Assembly (NCBI RefSeq): GCF_049310025.1
Contig: NZ_JBJYKD010000013.1
Location: forward strand, 1-64,000
Source of the DNA: JBJYKD01 sp049310025
GTDB lineage: Bacteria; Bacillota; Thermosediminibacteria; Thermosediminibacterales; Tepidanaerobacteraceae
Reading direction: 5' to 3'
Length of the DNA stretch: 64,000 nucleotides
This document shows positions 51,058 to 60,204 of the stretch, piece after piece. Below the pieces are notes generated by a model, which ran no database searches, was not told the origin of the DNA, and worked only from the letters and a program-made list of their open reading frames with translations. How positions within the stretch are numbered: position 1 is the first letter of the stretch; each line of letters starts with the position of its first letter. The translations under genes and the position numbers were made by a program.

Positions 51058-51520
51058 ATGGAAGAAAAGATAATAAAAAAAATACATGCCTTTGATATTA
51101 AAATATTTCCGTTTGGCAACGCATAATATCAGGGAAGATCTTGAAAAGGAATTGATTCTTGAGATAATTGAATTTTATCGAAAGGGCAAATGCCAATAAC
51201 AGGTTTTATAAGAAAATATTTGAAAGAGAGATGGATTATTATTCGTTCGACACTATTGGTATAAGGTTTTATCTGGAAAGATATACAGACGAAAAATGGT
51301 CAGAGTATGAAACATAGTCTGTCATTGAAGAATATAACACTTATGAAGTTTGGGGAGAGGTGAATTCCGTTTCTGTTTTTAAACAGGGACTGCTGTGATT
51401 TGGTCGTAGAAGGCTATACTGAGAATTATTCTGCCATGGAAGAAATCGGCGTAACTATTGAGTCCTATAGAAAAGAAAGCAAATTTCAATTACTGACCCG
51501 TAACCTTCTACTATGATATA
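51058..51520 (+). pseudogene. Decayed gene, helical regulator-like
   Basis: ATG after aaggaggg gives MEEKIIKKIHAFDIK, then shifts: FRLATHNIREDLEKELILEII, EREMDYYSFDTIGIRFYLERY, VIEEYNTYEVWGEVNSVS, DLVVEGYTENYSAMEEIGVTI. Each segment is protein-like; at least two frameshifts and two stops separate them. The last part resembles an HTH. Probably the partner of the broken sigma-like gene before it. Confidence 0.45.
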
Positions 51521-51755
51521 AAGACATCGGACCTCAAAAATTATTCCATGAAAATACATTTTTCTCAAAAAATTTTTTTACCGCCTCAGGCTTTATAGCA
51601 GAAAAAGATATGATAACATTTTACGAAAAATTACAGTATATCGATTAAAATTGAGAGAAAAAATACAAGAATCTTTGTTTCAAACCCTCGGGCCTTATGC
51701 CCGGGGTTTTTGTTCTGAAAGATGGCGGAATTAGTCCCATGTTTTTTTAAAAGGA

Positions 51756-51790
51756 CGGAACTTTTTCGGCCATTTTTCCGTCTAAATAAT
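51756..51790 (+). promoter_or_regulatory. ECF-type promoter upstream of the coiled-coil gene
   Basis: CGGAAC at 51756-51761 and CGTCTAAATA from 51779, 17 bases apart. GGAAC is the other common ECF -35 form. The leader to 51935 holds two direct repeats. Confidence 0.65.
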
Positions 51791-51880
51791 ATATAGTGGT
51801 AATGAACTTCCAAGGCTATATTTAAACCTTTCTCTATTCCTTCACCATCTAAAAATAGTATATAGTGGTAATGAACCTGA
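51786..51880 (+). repeat. Two direct copies of an 18-base motif in the leader
   Basis: tatatagtggtaatgaac occurs ending near 51808 and again ending near 51877, 69 bases apart, the second preceded by aatag instead of aata. Candidate regulator sites or tandem promoters. Confidence 0.55.
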
Positions 51881-51934
51881 ATGGTTTCAAATCTGATATT
51901 TAAAATATAATTACAAGAATCGGGAGGAAAGATC

Positions 51935-52879
51935 ATGAACAGTGAACTGGAAAAACGAATTCGGGAAGCGAGAGAAAAACGGGATACGGCTATAAGAATA
52001 AAGAAAAAATTGGAATCTGTTAAAAAAGATTTATCCCAATCAACGCAGAGAAAAATGGAATTAGCCGTGATTCTCGAGAAAGAAAGAAGAGATGTGGAAA
52101 ATCTAAAACATTTGAGTCTTGCTAATGTTTTTGCCACCATCATGGGTAACAAAGATGAGAAACTTGACAAAGAACAGCAGGAGTATCTTGCGGCCAGGTT
52201 GGAATATGAAACATCTCAGAGAGTTGAACAAGAGCTTTTAAAGCAGTTAAAATCTCTGAGCTCTCAAATGGAATCACTGGAACACGCCGAGCAGGAGTAT
52301 CAAATGCTCTTGAAAGAAAAAGAGGAAATATTGAAAAATAAGAAAAACCAGGCAGCGGGCGAACTGTTTCAGCTTTCCGAGGAAGAGGGGCGTCTTCAGG
52401 CCAGGGAAAAGGAACTCCTGGAAGCCAGAGAAGCTGCAGGTTATGTGCTATCATCTCTGGAAAGGGTTTTGGACAGCCTGGATAGTGCCGCTGGTTGGGG
52501 AATATGGGATATGCTCGGCGGAGGCCTGATTTCCACTGCCATAAAACATTCAAAAATCGATGACGCCAGAGACGCCATAGCCGATGTTCAATACAATTTG
52601 CGACGCCTGCAAAGAGAATTGAAAGATGTCCAGATGGATACGGATCTTGAAATAAATATAGATGGATGTTTGACCTTTGCCGATTACTTCTTTGATGGGA
52701 TCATAGTGGACTGGATGGTGCAATCCAATATCAATGAAGCACTGAACAAAGCCCGTGAAGTGAACGAAAGGGTAAAACGATTGAAGGATCGCCTGGAAGA
52801 GGAGCTGAGTCAAAATGCCTCGGAAATGGCGCAATTGAGGCAGAAAAAAGAACAGCTGATAGAACAGACCATGATTTAA
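51935..52879 (+). CDS. Coiled-coil protein of a conserved unknown family
   Basis: A 314-aa, highly charged helical protein. Residues 1-170 are coiled coil (RIREAREKRDTAIRIKKKLES and on). The middle has a conserved-looking segment AGWGIWDMLGGGLISTAIKHS and KIDDARDAIADVQYNLRRLQ, followed by FADYFFDGIIVDWMVQSNI and a second coiled coil. No signal or membrane anchor. The W-D-x-L-G-G-G motif is found in conserved hypothetical proteins of Firmicutes. ATG after cgggagga. Preceded by an ECF-type promoter. Confidence 0.75.
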   Translation: MNSELEKRIREAREKRDTAIRIKKKLESVKKDLSQSTQRKMELAVILEKERRDVENLKHLSLANVFATIMGNKDEKLDKEQQEYLAARLEYETSQRVEQELLKQLKSLSSQMESLEHAEQEYQMLLKEKEEILKNKKNQAAGELFQLSEEEGRLQAREKELLEAREAAGYVLSSLERVLDSLDSAAGWGIWDMLGGGLISTAIKHSKIDDARDAIADVQYNLRRLQRELKDVQMDTDLEINIDGCLTFADYFFDGIIVDWMVQSNINEALNKAREVNERVKRLKDRLEEELSQNASEMAQLRQKKEQLIEQTMI

Positions 52880-53143
52880 AAGAGGATTTTTGCATATTCT
52901 TTTCTTCAACGGCCGGTACATGGGGAGGCCTTGTAAATACACCGGGAGGAGCCACGGCCTTTTCCGCCTCTATGGCGACTTTTTGTAGTTTTGCCGCCGG
53001 CGGCTTACCGCATCTTCCGCAGATCAGGGCAATTCAACCAGAAACCTGCGGTGACTTATACCTGAAGCGACAAGACCCCCGATGATGGTTAAAAATATAT
53101 GGCCCCATAACGGGTAGTACCGTAAAATGGGAGGTGTTTTTTC

Positions 53144-53476
53144 TTGAAAAAAGATTCCCCAGAAGAGAAAAATGAATTTGAAAAGGATATGGAAGATTTA
53201 CAGGATTGGCTGGATAACCAGTATAACCCCGGACATTACATAGGCACAGGCCGCGTCCCGAGACCTGTAGGCAGGTTAACAAAATACCCCCTTTTACTCA
53301 TTATTGTCGGCCTGCTATATATTGCTCCAGCCATAATGGTTCTCGTTTCTTCGAAATTTACCTTGTTTTCTTTAATATCTTTAATCATTCCTTTCCTCAT
53401 ATCCATCGGTCTTTTAATCGGAGGTGTTCAAAAATATTCACGAATGAGAAACCGCAAGAAGAAGAATGAAAAATGA
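53144..53476 (+). CDS. Small membrane protein of unknown function
   Basis: A 110-aa protein: acidic soluble N terminus (SPEEKNEFEKDMEDLQDWLDN), two membrane helices (YPLLLIIVGLLYIAPAIMVLV; LISLIIPFLISIGLLIGGV) and a basic C-terminal tail (RMRNRKKKNEK). TTG start after tgggaggtg. No family recognised. Sequences on either side (52880-53143, 53477-53710) show no gene. Confidence 0.6.
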   Translation: MKKDSPEEKNEFEKDMEDLQDWLDNQYNPGHYIGTGRVPRPVGRLTKYPLLLIIVGLLYIAPAIMVLVSSKFTLFSLISLIIPFLISIGLLIGGVQKYSRMRNRKKKNEK

Positions 53477-53710
53477 CTTCTAGACCGGGAGGGATAACTC
53501 TGAATTATCGAAGTCAGGGTGCCAGGACAGCCTGTGATATTACGGGCCCGCCACTGAGCATTAAAAGGCGGGTTTATGATAGCAGCTCCAGCGGGAGGTC
53601 ATAGACGGGGTAACGGGCAATAAAAGGGGCGAAGAACTGATGATCGGGATTGTTTTATAGCTAATTTATTGCCTTCTGTCACATTTTCCTTTTTTGCTGT
53701 GTTAATATAT

Positions 53711-54214
53711 ATGAAGACCGGGCCCGGAGGAGGGGGTGTTCTTCTGGAGTTCAAGAAAGTATTCATGGAATACTATGACAGGATATTGAGACAGCTCGCA
53801 TGCATGCTGCATGACCCGTACCTGGCGGAGGATCTGGCCCAGGAAGTCTTTATAAGGCTTTACGAACATCCCCTGAAAAATGAAGAGTATTTGGGAGCAT
53901 GGCTTTACCGGGTGGCGAAAAACGTAGCTTTAAACCGCATAAGGAGTGACAGGAGCCGTATGTTGAGAGAAGCCAGGGTGTGGGAGATGGATGGGCTGCC
54001 TGTATACACGCCCTTTCAGCAAAATGAAGAAGTGATGCATGTGCGCGAGGTTTTAAACGCGATGGATGAAAGGGACAGGACCATCCTGATAATGAAGCAT
54101 TCGGACTATTCCTATGATGAGATAGCAAAAGTTTTGAAGGTGAAAAAGACTTCGGTGGGGACCCTTGTGGCCAGGGCCCAGAGGAAATTTAAAGAACTGT
54201 ACGGGGAGGTGTGA
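53711..54214 (+). CDS. ECF-type RNA polymerase sigma factor
   Basis: Up to 167 aa. Region 2: FMEYYDRILRQLACMLHDPYLAEDLAQEVFIRLYEHP...AWLYRVAKNVALNRIRSDRSRM. Region 4: VLNAMDERDRTILIMKHSDYSYDEIAKVLKVKKTSVGTLVARAQRKFKELY. The start is uncertain: ATG 53711 has no ribosome site, while CTG 53744 has ggaggaggggg nine bases before it. It is followed at once by its anti-sigma gene and an ABC exporter, a common regulated unit of Firmicutes. Confidence 0.9.
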   Translation: MKTGPGGGGVLLEFKKVFMEYYDRILRQLACMLHDPYLAEDLAQEVFIRLYEHPLKNEEYLGAWLYRVAKNVALNRIRSDRSRMLREARVWEMDGLPVYTPFQQNEEVMHVREVLNAMDERDRTILIMKHSDYSYDEIAKVLKVKKTSVGTLVARAQRKFKELYGEV

Positions 54215-54217
54215 AGC

Positions 54218-55378
54218 GTGTGCTATGATGAGGGCATGATCCAGGCGTATATAGACCTGGAACTTTCTCCGGCGGAATCGAAAGAGGTTTGCAAGCACCT
54301 GAAAATATGCGAAAAATGCCGGAGAAAATACGATGAGATGAGTGCAGTCGATGCTTTTGTGGAAGAGAAGCTGGCCATGGAGGAAAAGGCTTTTAACCTT
54401 CTCTGCAAAGACGGGGCCTGGGATAGATTTAACCGGCGCCCCGCTAAAAACAATATTGAAAAAGGAGTGTTTTACATGATAAACAGGTACAAAAAGATAG
54501 CGGCCGGAGCGGCTGCAGCGGTGCTTATCTCTTCAATAATATGGGTGGCTCCCGTGAGAAATGCGGCGGCGGATTTCCTGAGCATTTTCAGAGTATCCAA
54601 ATTTAAAGCTGTAACTTTCACCTCCGACGATTTGGCCAGAATAAAGGAGCAACTTGAAGAAAAAGGTATGAAAAATATTGACCTTAAACAATATGGGAGG
54701 GTGAAGGTTGAAGGAGGGGGTCTGAGTAAAGAGCTTAAGTTTGAGGAAGGTTCATCATCGGATGAGGTTTTAAAATCAGCTTTAAAATCAATAGAAGATG
54801 ATATGGGTATAGACATTGTGCTGCCGGAAGTCCCCGAAGGCTTCAGACTGACAAATATACGGGTGTCGAATCCCGCACGTATAGAGATAACTCCCAATGT
54901 TAAAAATCTGAATCAGCTGATTTCCACATTCGGCGGGACGAAGTTCTTTCCCGAAGTCCTGGACGGCAAGACCTTTTCAATTTCCGTAAAAAACGACGTC
55001 GTTTTGTCCTATGAAGGCTCATTAAAACGCGGCGGTATAACGCAGTGGATAACCATACAGGAAACGGAATCACCTGATATTCTTGTGCCTGATAATGTGG
55101 ACCTGGAAGCCGTGAGGGACGCAGTGGTTTCTCTTCCCTTTATGCCGGAAAATATAAGGCAACAGCTGGTCGATATAAAAGACTGGAAAAATACTTTGCC
55201 CGTGCCTGTCGGAGATGATACGGATGTCAGGAATATCGCTGTAAACGGCAGTCAGGGGATATTTATATCTACACGGCACAGTAATTCCGCTGTATGGTCC
55301 GATGGAAAATTCATGTACTGGATAAATACTTCACTGCCGGAAGAGCAGGTTCTTCAGATAGCGGAGTCTTTGAGGTGA
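54218..55378 (+). CDS. Anti-sigma factor with zinc-finger and DUF4367 domains
   Basis: A 386-aa membrane protein. The N-terminal zf-HC2 (YIDLELSPAESKEVCKHLKICEKCRRKYDEM) has the H-x3-C-x2-C zinc set; one membrane helix (KIAAGAAAAVLISSIIWVAPV) follows near residue 95; the outer part ends in DUF4367 (IDIVLPEVPEGFRLTNIRVS ... SLPEEQVLQIAESLR). It should hold the preceding sigma factor inactive. GTG start after ggggaggtg, three bases from the sigma stop. Confidence 0.88.
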   Translation: MCYDEGMIQAYIDLELSPAESKEVCKHLKICEKCRRKYDEMSAVDAFVEEKLAMEEKAFNLLCKDGAWDRFNRRPAKNNIEKGVFYMINRYKKIAAGAAAAVLISSIIWVAPVRNAAADFLSIFRVSKFKAVTFTSDDLARIKEQLEEKGMKNIDLKQYGRVKVEGGGLSKELKFEEGSSSDEVLKSALKSIEDDMGIDIVLPEVPEGFRLTNIRVSNPARIEITPNVKNLNQLISTFGGTKFFPEVLDGKTFSISVKNDVVLSYEGSLKRGGITQWITIQETESPDILVPDNVDLEAVRDAVVSLPFMPENIRQQLVDIKDWKNTLPVPVGDDTDVRNIAVNGSQGIFISTRHSNSAVWSDGKFMYWINTSLPEEQVLQIAESLR

Positions 55379-55382
55379 AAAA

Positions 55383-56309
55383 ATGGTAATAGAGACCTTT
55401 AACCTTACGAAGCAGTATAACGGCCGGGGCGGATGTACAGACATCCGCCTTGCGGTCGGTGAAGGCAAAGTCTTCGGCTTGCTGGGCCCCAACGGCGCCG
55501 GTAAAAGCACCCTGGTAAAGACCCTGGTGGGGCTTTTGCAGCCCACTTCCGGCACCGCAAAAATTCTGGGCAGACCTCTGGGAGACACGGGAGTGAAAAG
55601 CCGCATAGGTTATCTGCCGGAAAACTTCAAGTACCACGACTGGATGTCTGGGCTGGAGGTCTTGAAATTCCATGCGGAGCTTTACAGGATGAAAAATCCC
55701 CAAAAAAGGATTTCCGAGCTCATCGACCTGGTGAAGCTCACCGGCCATGAGAAAAAAAGGGTGTCTGGCTACAGCAAGGGCATGCAGCAGAGGCTGGGCC
55801 TGGCTGTGGCGCTTCTCCCCGACCCGGACCTTCTGTTTCTCGACGAGCCAACATCGGCGCTGGACCCGGTGGGAAGAATAGAGGTGCGCGGGATTATTAA
55901 ATCTTTGAAAGAAAAGGGTAAAACCGTGTTTTTAAACAGCCACCTGCTGAGCGAAGTGGAAATGGTGTGCGATGAGGTCGCCGTAATAAACCGGGGGAGG
56001 ATCATTGCCTGGGGCGAACTTGCGGATATGCTGGAAGCGGGGACCCGAATGGAGGCCAGGATCTCGAACCCTTCAGAAAATCTTTTGAACGCTCTAAAAG
56101 GAAAAACAGAACATCTGGAGCTCAAAGGCGATATGCTCATCTTTAAGGTAAAAAACCGGCGGGACGTGCCGGAAATCATCAAAATAATCGTGGAATCCGG
56201 GACTTTGCTGTATGAAATAAAGGCTGCAAACAATTCTCTTGAGAACTTTTTTGTAAAGCTGCTGGAGGAGGGCGGTAAACATGATGACGATAGCAAAATT
56301 CTCGTTTAA
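55383..56309 (+). CDS. ABC transporter ATP-binding protein
   Basis: A 308-aa ATPase of the ABC-2/DRA exporter type. Walker A GPNGAGKSTL, Q-loop YLPENFKYHDWMSGLEVLKFHAELY, signature SGYSKGMQQRLGLAVALL, Walker B LLFLDEPTSALDP, switch FLNSHLL. The C-terminal 90 residues are the typical extra domain. ATG four bases after the anti-sigma stop; overlaps the permease gene by 29 bases. Confidence 0.93.
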   Translation: MVIETFNLTKQYNGRGGCTDIRLAVGEGKVFGLLGPNGAGKSTLVKTLVGLLQPTSGTAKILGRPLGDTGVKSRIGYLPENFKYHDWMSGLEVLKFHAELYRMKNPQKRISELIDLVKLTGHEKKRVSGYSKGMQQRLGLAVALLPDPDLLFLDEPTSALDPVGRIEVRGIIKSLKEKGKTVFLNSHLLSEVEMVCDEVAVINRGRIIAWGELADMLEAGTRMEARISNPSENLLNALKGKTEHLELKGDMLIFKVKNRRDVPEIIKIIVESGTLLYEIKAANNSLENFFVKLLEEGGKHDDDSKILV

Positions 56310-57123
56310 GGAAATGCTCAATAAAAAAGCCCTCGGCCTTGTAATTTTTCTTACCATAGTGTATCTCACTCTTTACGGCTTCGGCTTAAGAGAGGTTTAC
56401 CGGCACGGTACTTCCAATGAGATATACAGGGCGGCACTTTCGTCACAGCTGATTTCCGTGGGGCTTTATTTTGCAAACTTCATTGTCGCGTTTCTGGTGG
56501 CTTTCTCGGCAGTGGGCGCCATTTCGGGGGATGTGGAAAGCGGCGCCATGCAGGCTTTGCTGGTAAAGCCCATACGGCGATGGGAAGTGGTGATTGGCAA
56601 GTTCCTGGGTATAGGAGCCATGATATCCCTTTACAGTGCATTGTTTTTTACGGCCATTATCGCCTTAAATAAAATTCTGGGGGCTAAGATTATTATTCAA
56701 ATTCCGAATTTAATACAGGGCATGTTGCTGTTCATACTGGGCCCCATTATCCTGCTTTCGGTGGCCCTGTGGGGCAGCTCCAGGCTTTCCACCCTCAACA
56801 CCGGCATCCTGGTGGTGATGCTTTACGGATTCGCCATGGTGGGCGGTATGATGGAGCAGGTGGGTTCCATGATGGCCATGGCGGGACAAAAAATCCAGGG
56901 TCTCATAAATGTGGGTATCATATCCAGCCTCATCATGCCCACCGATGTGATTTTCCGCAAGATGAACTCCACCCTTTTCACCGGCGCAGGTATAAACTTT
57001 CTTTCGGGCGGTTTTTTCGGGGCCGGTTCCGAACCCAGCATCTGGATGATGGTGTATATAGGCATGTATGCGATAGCGGCGTTATACACGGCGGTAAGTT
57101 ACTTTAACCGCAGGGATATCTGA
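56281..57123 (+). CDS. ABC-2 type transporter permease
   Basis: A 280-aa permease with six hydrophobic segments, of the NosY/ABC-2 kind: MTIAKFSFKEMLNKKALGLVIF, AFLVAFSAVGAISGDVESGAMQALLVKPIRRWEVVIGK, YTAVSYFNRRDI at the end. The E-S-G-x-x-Q-x-L-L-x-K-P-I-R-R motif is typical. ATG after ggagggcgg. Substrate unknown; regulation by the upstream sigma pair suggests envelope stress or peptide resistance. Confidence 0.88.
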   Translation: MMTIAKFSFKEMLNKKALGLVIFLTIVYLTLYGFGLREVYRHGTSNEIYRAALSSQLISVGLYFANFIVAFLVAFSAVGAISGDVESGAMQALLVKPIRRWEVVIGKFLGIGAMISLYSALFFTAIIALNKILGAKIIIQIPNLIQGMLLFILGPIILLSVALWGSSRLSTLNTGILVVMLYGFAMVGGMMEQVGSMMAMAGQKIQGLINVGIISSLIMPTDVIFRKMNSTLFTGAGINFLSGGFFGAGSEPSIWMMVYIGMYAIAALYTAVSYFNRRDI

Positions 57124-57411
57124 TGAAGGACTTATTGAACGCAGTGGACCCTTTCGGCATTTTATAAAGCATTTTTAAGAAAAACCGTGACTCGTGGCGT
57201 GATGGTCGTTTAATTCCAGATAACCGGATACCGTTATAATATACCGCGGATTCAGGAAAGAATTAGATATGTTAAAATATACTGGACAAAAGAAAAAGAA
57301 ATGGTTGAGAAGACCTTTATGCTTTTAGAAACAGTAACTTTTAACGAATTAATTGTTAAGGGTTAACCATTTGTTACGACGGGGAGTGATGAGCATGGGA
57401 AGAAGAGGATA

Positions 57412-58122
57412 ATGCTCGGCCTGCTTTTATGTATGCTGATGATAGGGATAGCGTACGGTGTAATATTCCATGCTATCGTTATGCCTTTATTTAACGGGCA
57501 ACTATTACACTGCATATTTATGGGAATTATTTTTAGTTTTGTTAATTATGCTGTTGCGCACAAGTATTATAAAAGATATTCTTCGTTAAAAGAAGAAAAT
57601 ATTATTTTGAGGGATAATATTAAAGTTGATAAACTGACAGGTTTATTAAATAGGAGAGCATTTGACAATGATATCAAAAGAATTGAAGAGGATGAATTGT
57701 ATTCAGTAATTTTTGTAGACATAGATAATTTTAGAGAGTTTAATAATAGGTTCGGTCACCAGGTCGGTGATGTTGTTTTGCAAAATGTTTGCAAAGTTAT
57801 AAAGTCCCATATAAGAAGTAAAGATAAAGTGTATAGATATGGAGGAGAGGAAATAGTAATTATATTGAAAGATTGTGGTAAAAGCCATGCTATAAGCGTT
57901 AGCGAGAAAATTCGACACAGTATAAGTATTTTAGATAATTCCCCTTATCCTAATGTGACCGTTTCAATGGGAGTAGCAAGCAGCATTGAGGATGGCTACA
58001 CTATTAATGAGGTAATTAGAGCGGCGGATTTTGCTTTGCTGGCTGCAAAGAATAAAGGGAAGAATTGTGTAGTAGGATATACCAACCAAAGTATAATCCG
58101 AGTCAGGAATGAAAGTATATGA
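57412..58122 (+). CDS. Membrane-bound diguanylate cyclase (GGDEF domain)
   Basis: A 236-aa enzyme that makes c-di-GMP from two GTP. Two N-terminal helices (LGLLLCMLMIGIAYGVIFHAIV; LHCIFMGIIFSFVNYAVAH) anchor it, a short coiled linker follows, then the GGDEF domain (from about 77): DKLTGLLNRRAF, FVDIDNFREFNNRFGH, YRYGGEEIVIIL (active site GGEEI), VTVSMGVASS. GGEEF/GGEEI forms are generally active. No RxxD inhibitory site seen. ATG after aagaagagga. It could feed the c-di-GMP riboswitch at 26.9 kb. Confidence 0.9.
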   Translation: MLGLLLCMLMIGIAYGVIFHAIVMPLFNGQLLHCIFMGIIFSFVNYAVAHKYYKRYSSLKEENIILRDNIKVDKLTGLLNRRAFDNDIKRIEEDELYSVIFVDIDNFREFNNRFGHQVGDVVLQNVCKVIKSHIRSKDKVYRYGGEEIVIILKDCGKSHAISVSEKIRHSISILDNSPYPNVTVSMGVASSIEDGYTINEVIRAADFALLAAKNKGKNCVVGYTNQSIIRVRNESI

Positions 58123-58289
58123 AAACTGATGAAAAAAACAAGAAAATGCAGTAAAACGCGGCAAATATGAAGGAGCTTAAATAACTTTGTGTAAATGTTC
58201 CACCCGGACAATATCACAGAAGAATAATAAAATTTTTTTGAAGGTATTGCGCATTCAAGGATATTGTGCTAAAATATAAAAAACAACGC

Positions 58290-58625
58290 AAGAGGATAAT
58301 TTGATGATGGGGAAGAGTAGCCCCGATGGAAGGTCAAAGAGAGCCGCCGCTGGTGGGAGTGCGGTACCGGAAATCGCGGTGAATGGGCCCCGGAGAAGGT
58401 GTGACGAAAGCCAGGGCGAGTAGTCGCACACGGAAAGTCCCCCGTTAGCCGAGGACAGGGTATCGCGAAAGATTCGCCGTACCCGGGATAAGAGGGTTTG
58501 CATTTAGGTGGCAAAGGAGCATCTCATCCTAAAGGTGGGATGCTTTTTTGATATCGGGATGCATACCAATTTGGGTGGCACCGCGGAAAAGCATCCGTCC
58601 CGAAAGGGAACGGGTGCTTTTTAAT
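58290..58625 (+). ncRNA. T-box leader, tryptophan-specific, upstream of trpB2
   Basis: Stem I features (AGAGAGCC at 58339, specifier region gtgaaTGGg at 58379-58386), a cCCGTTA segment, and the T-box core TTGGGTGGCACCGCGG at 58571-58586, followed by terminator agcatccgtccc/gggaacgggtgct with T5. The candidate specifier is UGG (Trp), which fits the genes downstream. A second strong hairpin with six T (agcatc...gatgct, 58519-58548) precedes the T-box core. Uncharged tRNA-Trp would switch on trpB2-trpP. Confidence 0.88.
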
Positions 58626-58803
58626 TTATGGATAAAAGCTCATAGAAAGCCGAAGGGCTGTAAACTAAATGACATTTTCGATACAGGGTGCGCTTGAGGG
58701 CAAAAGATGCGGGGTGATGTATATGACTTGAAGGGATGAGACACGTGTAAAATTATTTTGGTCCTTGGGCGAACGAAATTTTAACCGTGAGGAAGTGAAC
58801 ATA

Positions 58804-60156
58804 ATGACTGATGAAAGGAAAATAATGCTGAGCGAAAAGGAGATCCCCACCCACTGGTACAATATCCAGGCGGATATGCCAAACCTGCCCAAGCCGCCGC
58901 TGAACCCGGCTACGGGAAACCCGGTGGCGCCGGACGATTTAAAAGCCATTTTCCCAATGGAGCTCATAAAGCAGGAAATGTCGCAGGAGCGGTGGATAGA
59001 AATTCCCGAAGAGGTCAGGGAGTTATACAGATTGTGGAGGCCGTCGCCGCTGATTCGAGCTTACAGGCTGGAAAAAGCTCTGGATACCCCGGCCAGGATA
59101 TTTTATAAATACGAAGGCGTAAGCCCGGCAGGCAGCCACAAGCTCAACACCGCAATACCGCAGGCCTATTATAACAAAAAAGAGGGCATAAAGAGACTTG
59201 CCACCGAGACCGGCGCAGGGCAGTGGGGCAGCGCCCTGGCCATGGCATGCAGCTTTTTTGGGATGGAGTGCACCGTCTACATGGTAAAGGTGAGCTACCA
59301 CCAGAAACCATACCGGCGTTCAATGATGCAGCTCTTCGGAGCGCAGGTTATCGCCAGCCCGAGCGACAAGACTGAGGCGGGCCGGGCCGTCCTCGCGAAA
59401 GATCCGGATTCGCCGGGCAGTCTGGGCATTGCCATAAGCGAGGCGGTGGAAGATGCGGCGTTCCACGGCGATACCAATTACGCCCTGGGCAGTGTGCTCA
59501 ACCACGTGCTGCTCCATCAAACGGTCATAGGCCTTGAAGCCAGAAAGCAGATGGAAAAGGCCGGGTTTTACCCGGATGTGGTGATAGCCTGTTCGGGAGG
59601 CGGCAGCAACTTCGGCGGCATAGCCATGCCCTTCGTCCACGACAAAATAAAAGAGGGCAAAAAGACCCGCATAATGGCTGTGGAACCGGCGGCATGCCCC
59701 AGCCTCACCAGGGGGAAATTCACTTATGATTTCGGCGATGTTGCCCATCTGACACCAATGATGATGATGTACACCCTGGGAAGCGACTTCGTGCCCCCCG
59801 GGATTCACGCCGGAGGGCTGAGATACCACGGCGCATCGCCGCTGCAGAGCCAGCTTCTCCACGACGGCCTTATCGAGGCAAGGGCCTATGAACAGAAAAG
59901 CGTATTTGAGACGGCTGTTCTGTTTGCCCGAAGTGAGGGGGTAGTGCCGGCGCCGGAATCGGCCCACGCGGTAAAAGCGGCTGTGGATGAGGCCCTGACC
60001 GCCCGGGAAGCCGGAGAAAGCAGGACCATACTGTTTAACCTCAGCGGGCACGGCCACTTTGACATGGCCGCTTATGACAGCTACCTTTCCGGCAACCTGC
60101 AGGACTCCAGCCTGCCGGAAGAAACAATAAAAAAGATACTGGAGAAATTAACATGA
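58804..60156 (+). CDS. Tryptophan synthase beta chain-like protein (TrpB2)
   Basis: A 450-aa PLP enzyme of the TrpB2 group, which joins indole (or another source) with serine to make tryptophan. PLP lysine in AGSHKLNTA near residue 113; ETGAGQWGSALAMACSFFGMECTVYMVKVSYHQKPYRRSMM and the glycine loop CSGGGSNFGGIAMPF are typical. The N-terminal 60-residue extension (TDERKIMLSEKEIPTHWYNI) separates TrpB2 from TrpB1. No trpA nearby. ATG at 58804 after gaggaagtg. Confidence 0.93.
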   Translation: MTDERKIMLSEKEIPTHWYNIQADMPNLPKPPLNPATGNPVAPDDLKAIFPMELIKQEMSQERWIEIPEEVRELYRLWRPSPLIRAYRLEKALDTPARIFYKYEGVSPAGSHKLNTAIPQAYYNKKEGIKRLATETGAGQWGSALAMACSFFGMECTVYMVKVSYHQKPYRRSMMQLFGAQVIASPSDKTEAGRAVLAKDPDSPGSLGIAISEAVEDAAFHGDTNYALGSVLNHVLLHQTVIGLEARKQMEKAGFYPDVVIACSGGGSNFGGIAMPFVHDKIKEGKKTRIMAVEPAACPSLTRGKFTYDFGDVAHLTPMMMMYTLGSDFVPPGIHAGGLRYHGASPLQSQLLHDGLIEARAYEQKSVFETAVLFARSEGVVPAPESAHAVKAAVDEALTAREAGESRTILFNLSGHGHFDMAAYDSYLSGNLQDSSLPEETIKKILEKLT

Positions 60157-60204
60157 TTTGTTTGTTTACATTGCCGATAAACTTTATTGAATGGAGGAGA
60201 GACC

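Noticed and set aside
57841..57858. GGEEI as a degenerate, inactive GGDEF site
   Set aside because: Glu in the third position is a functional variant in many cyclases and the metal Asp in FVDIDNF is kept.
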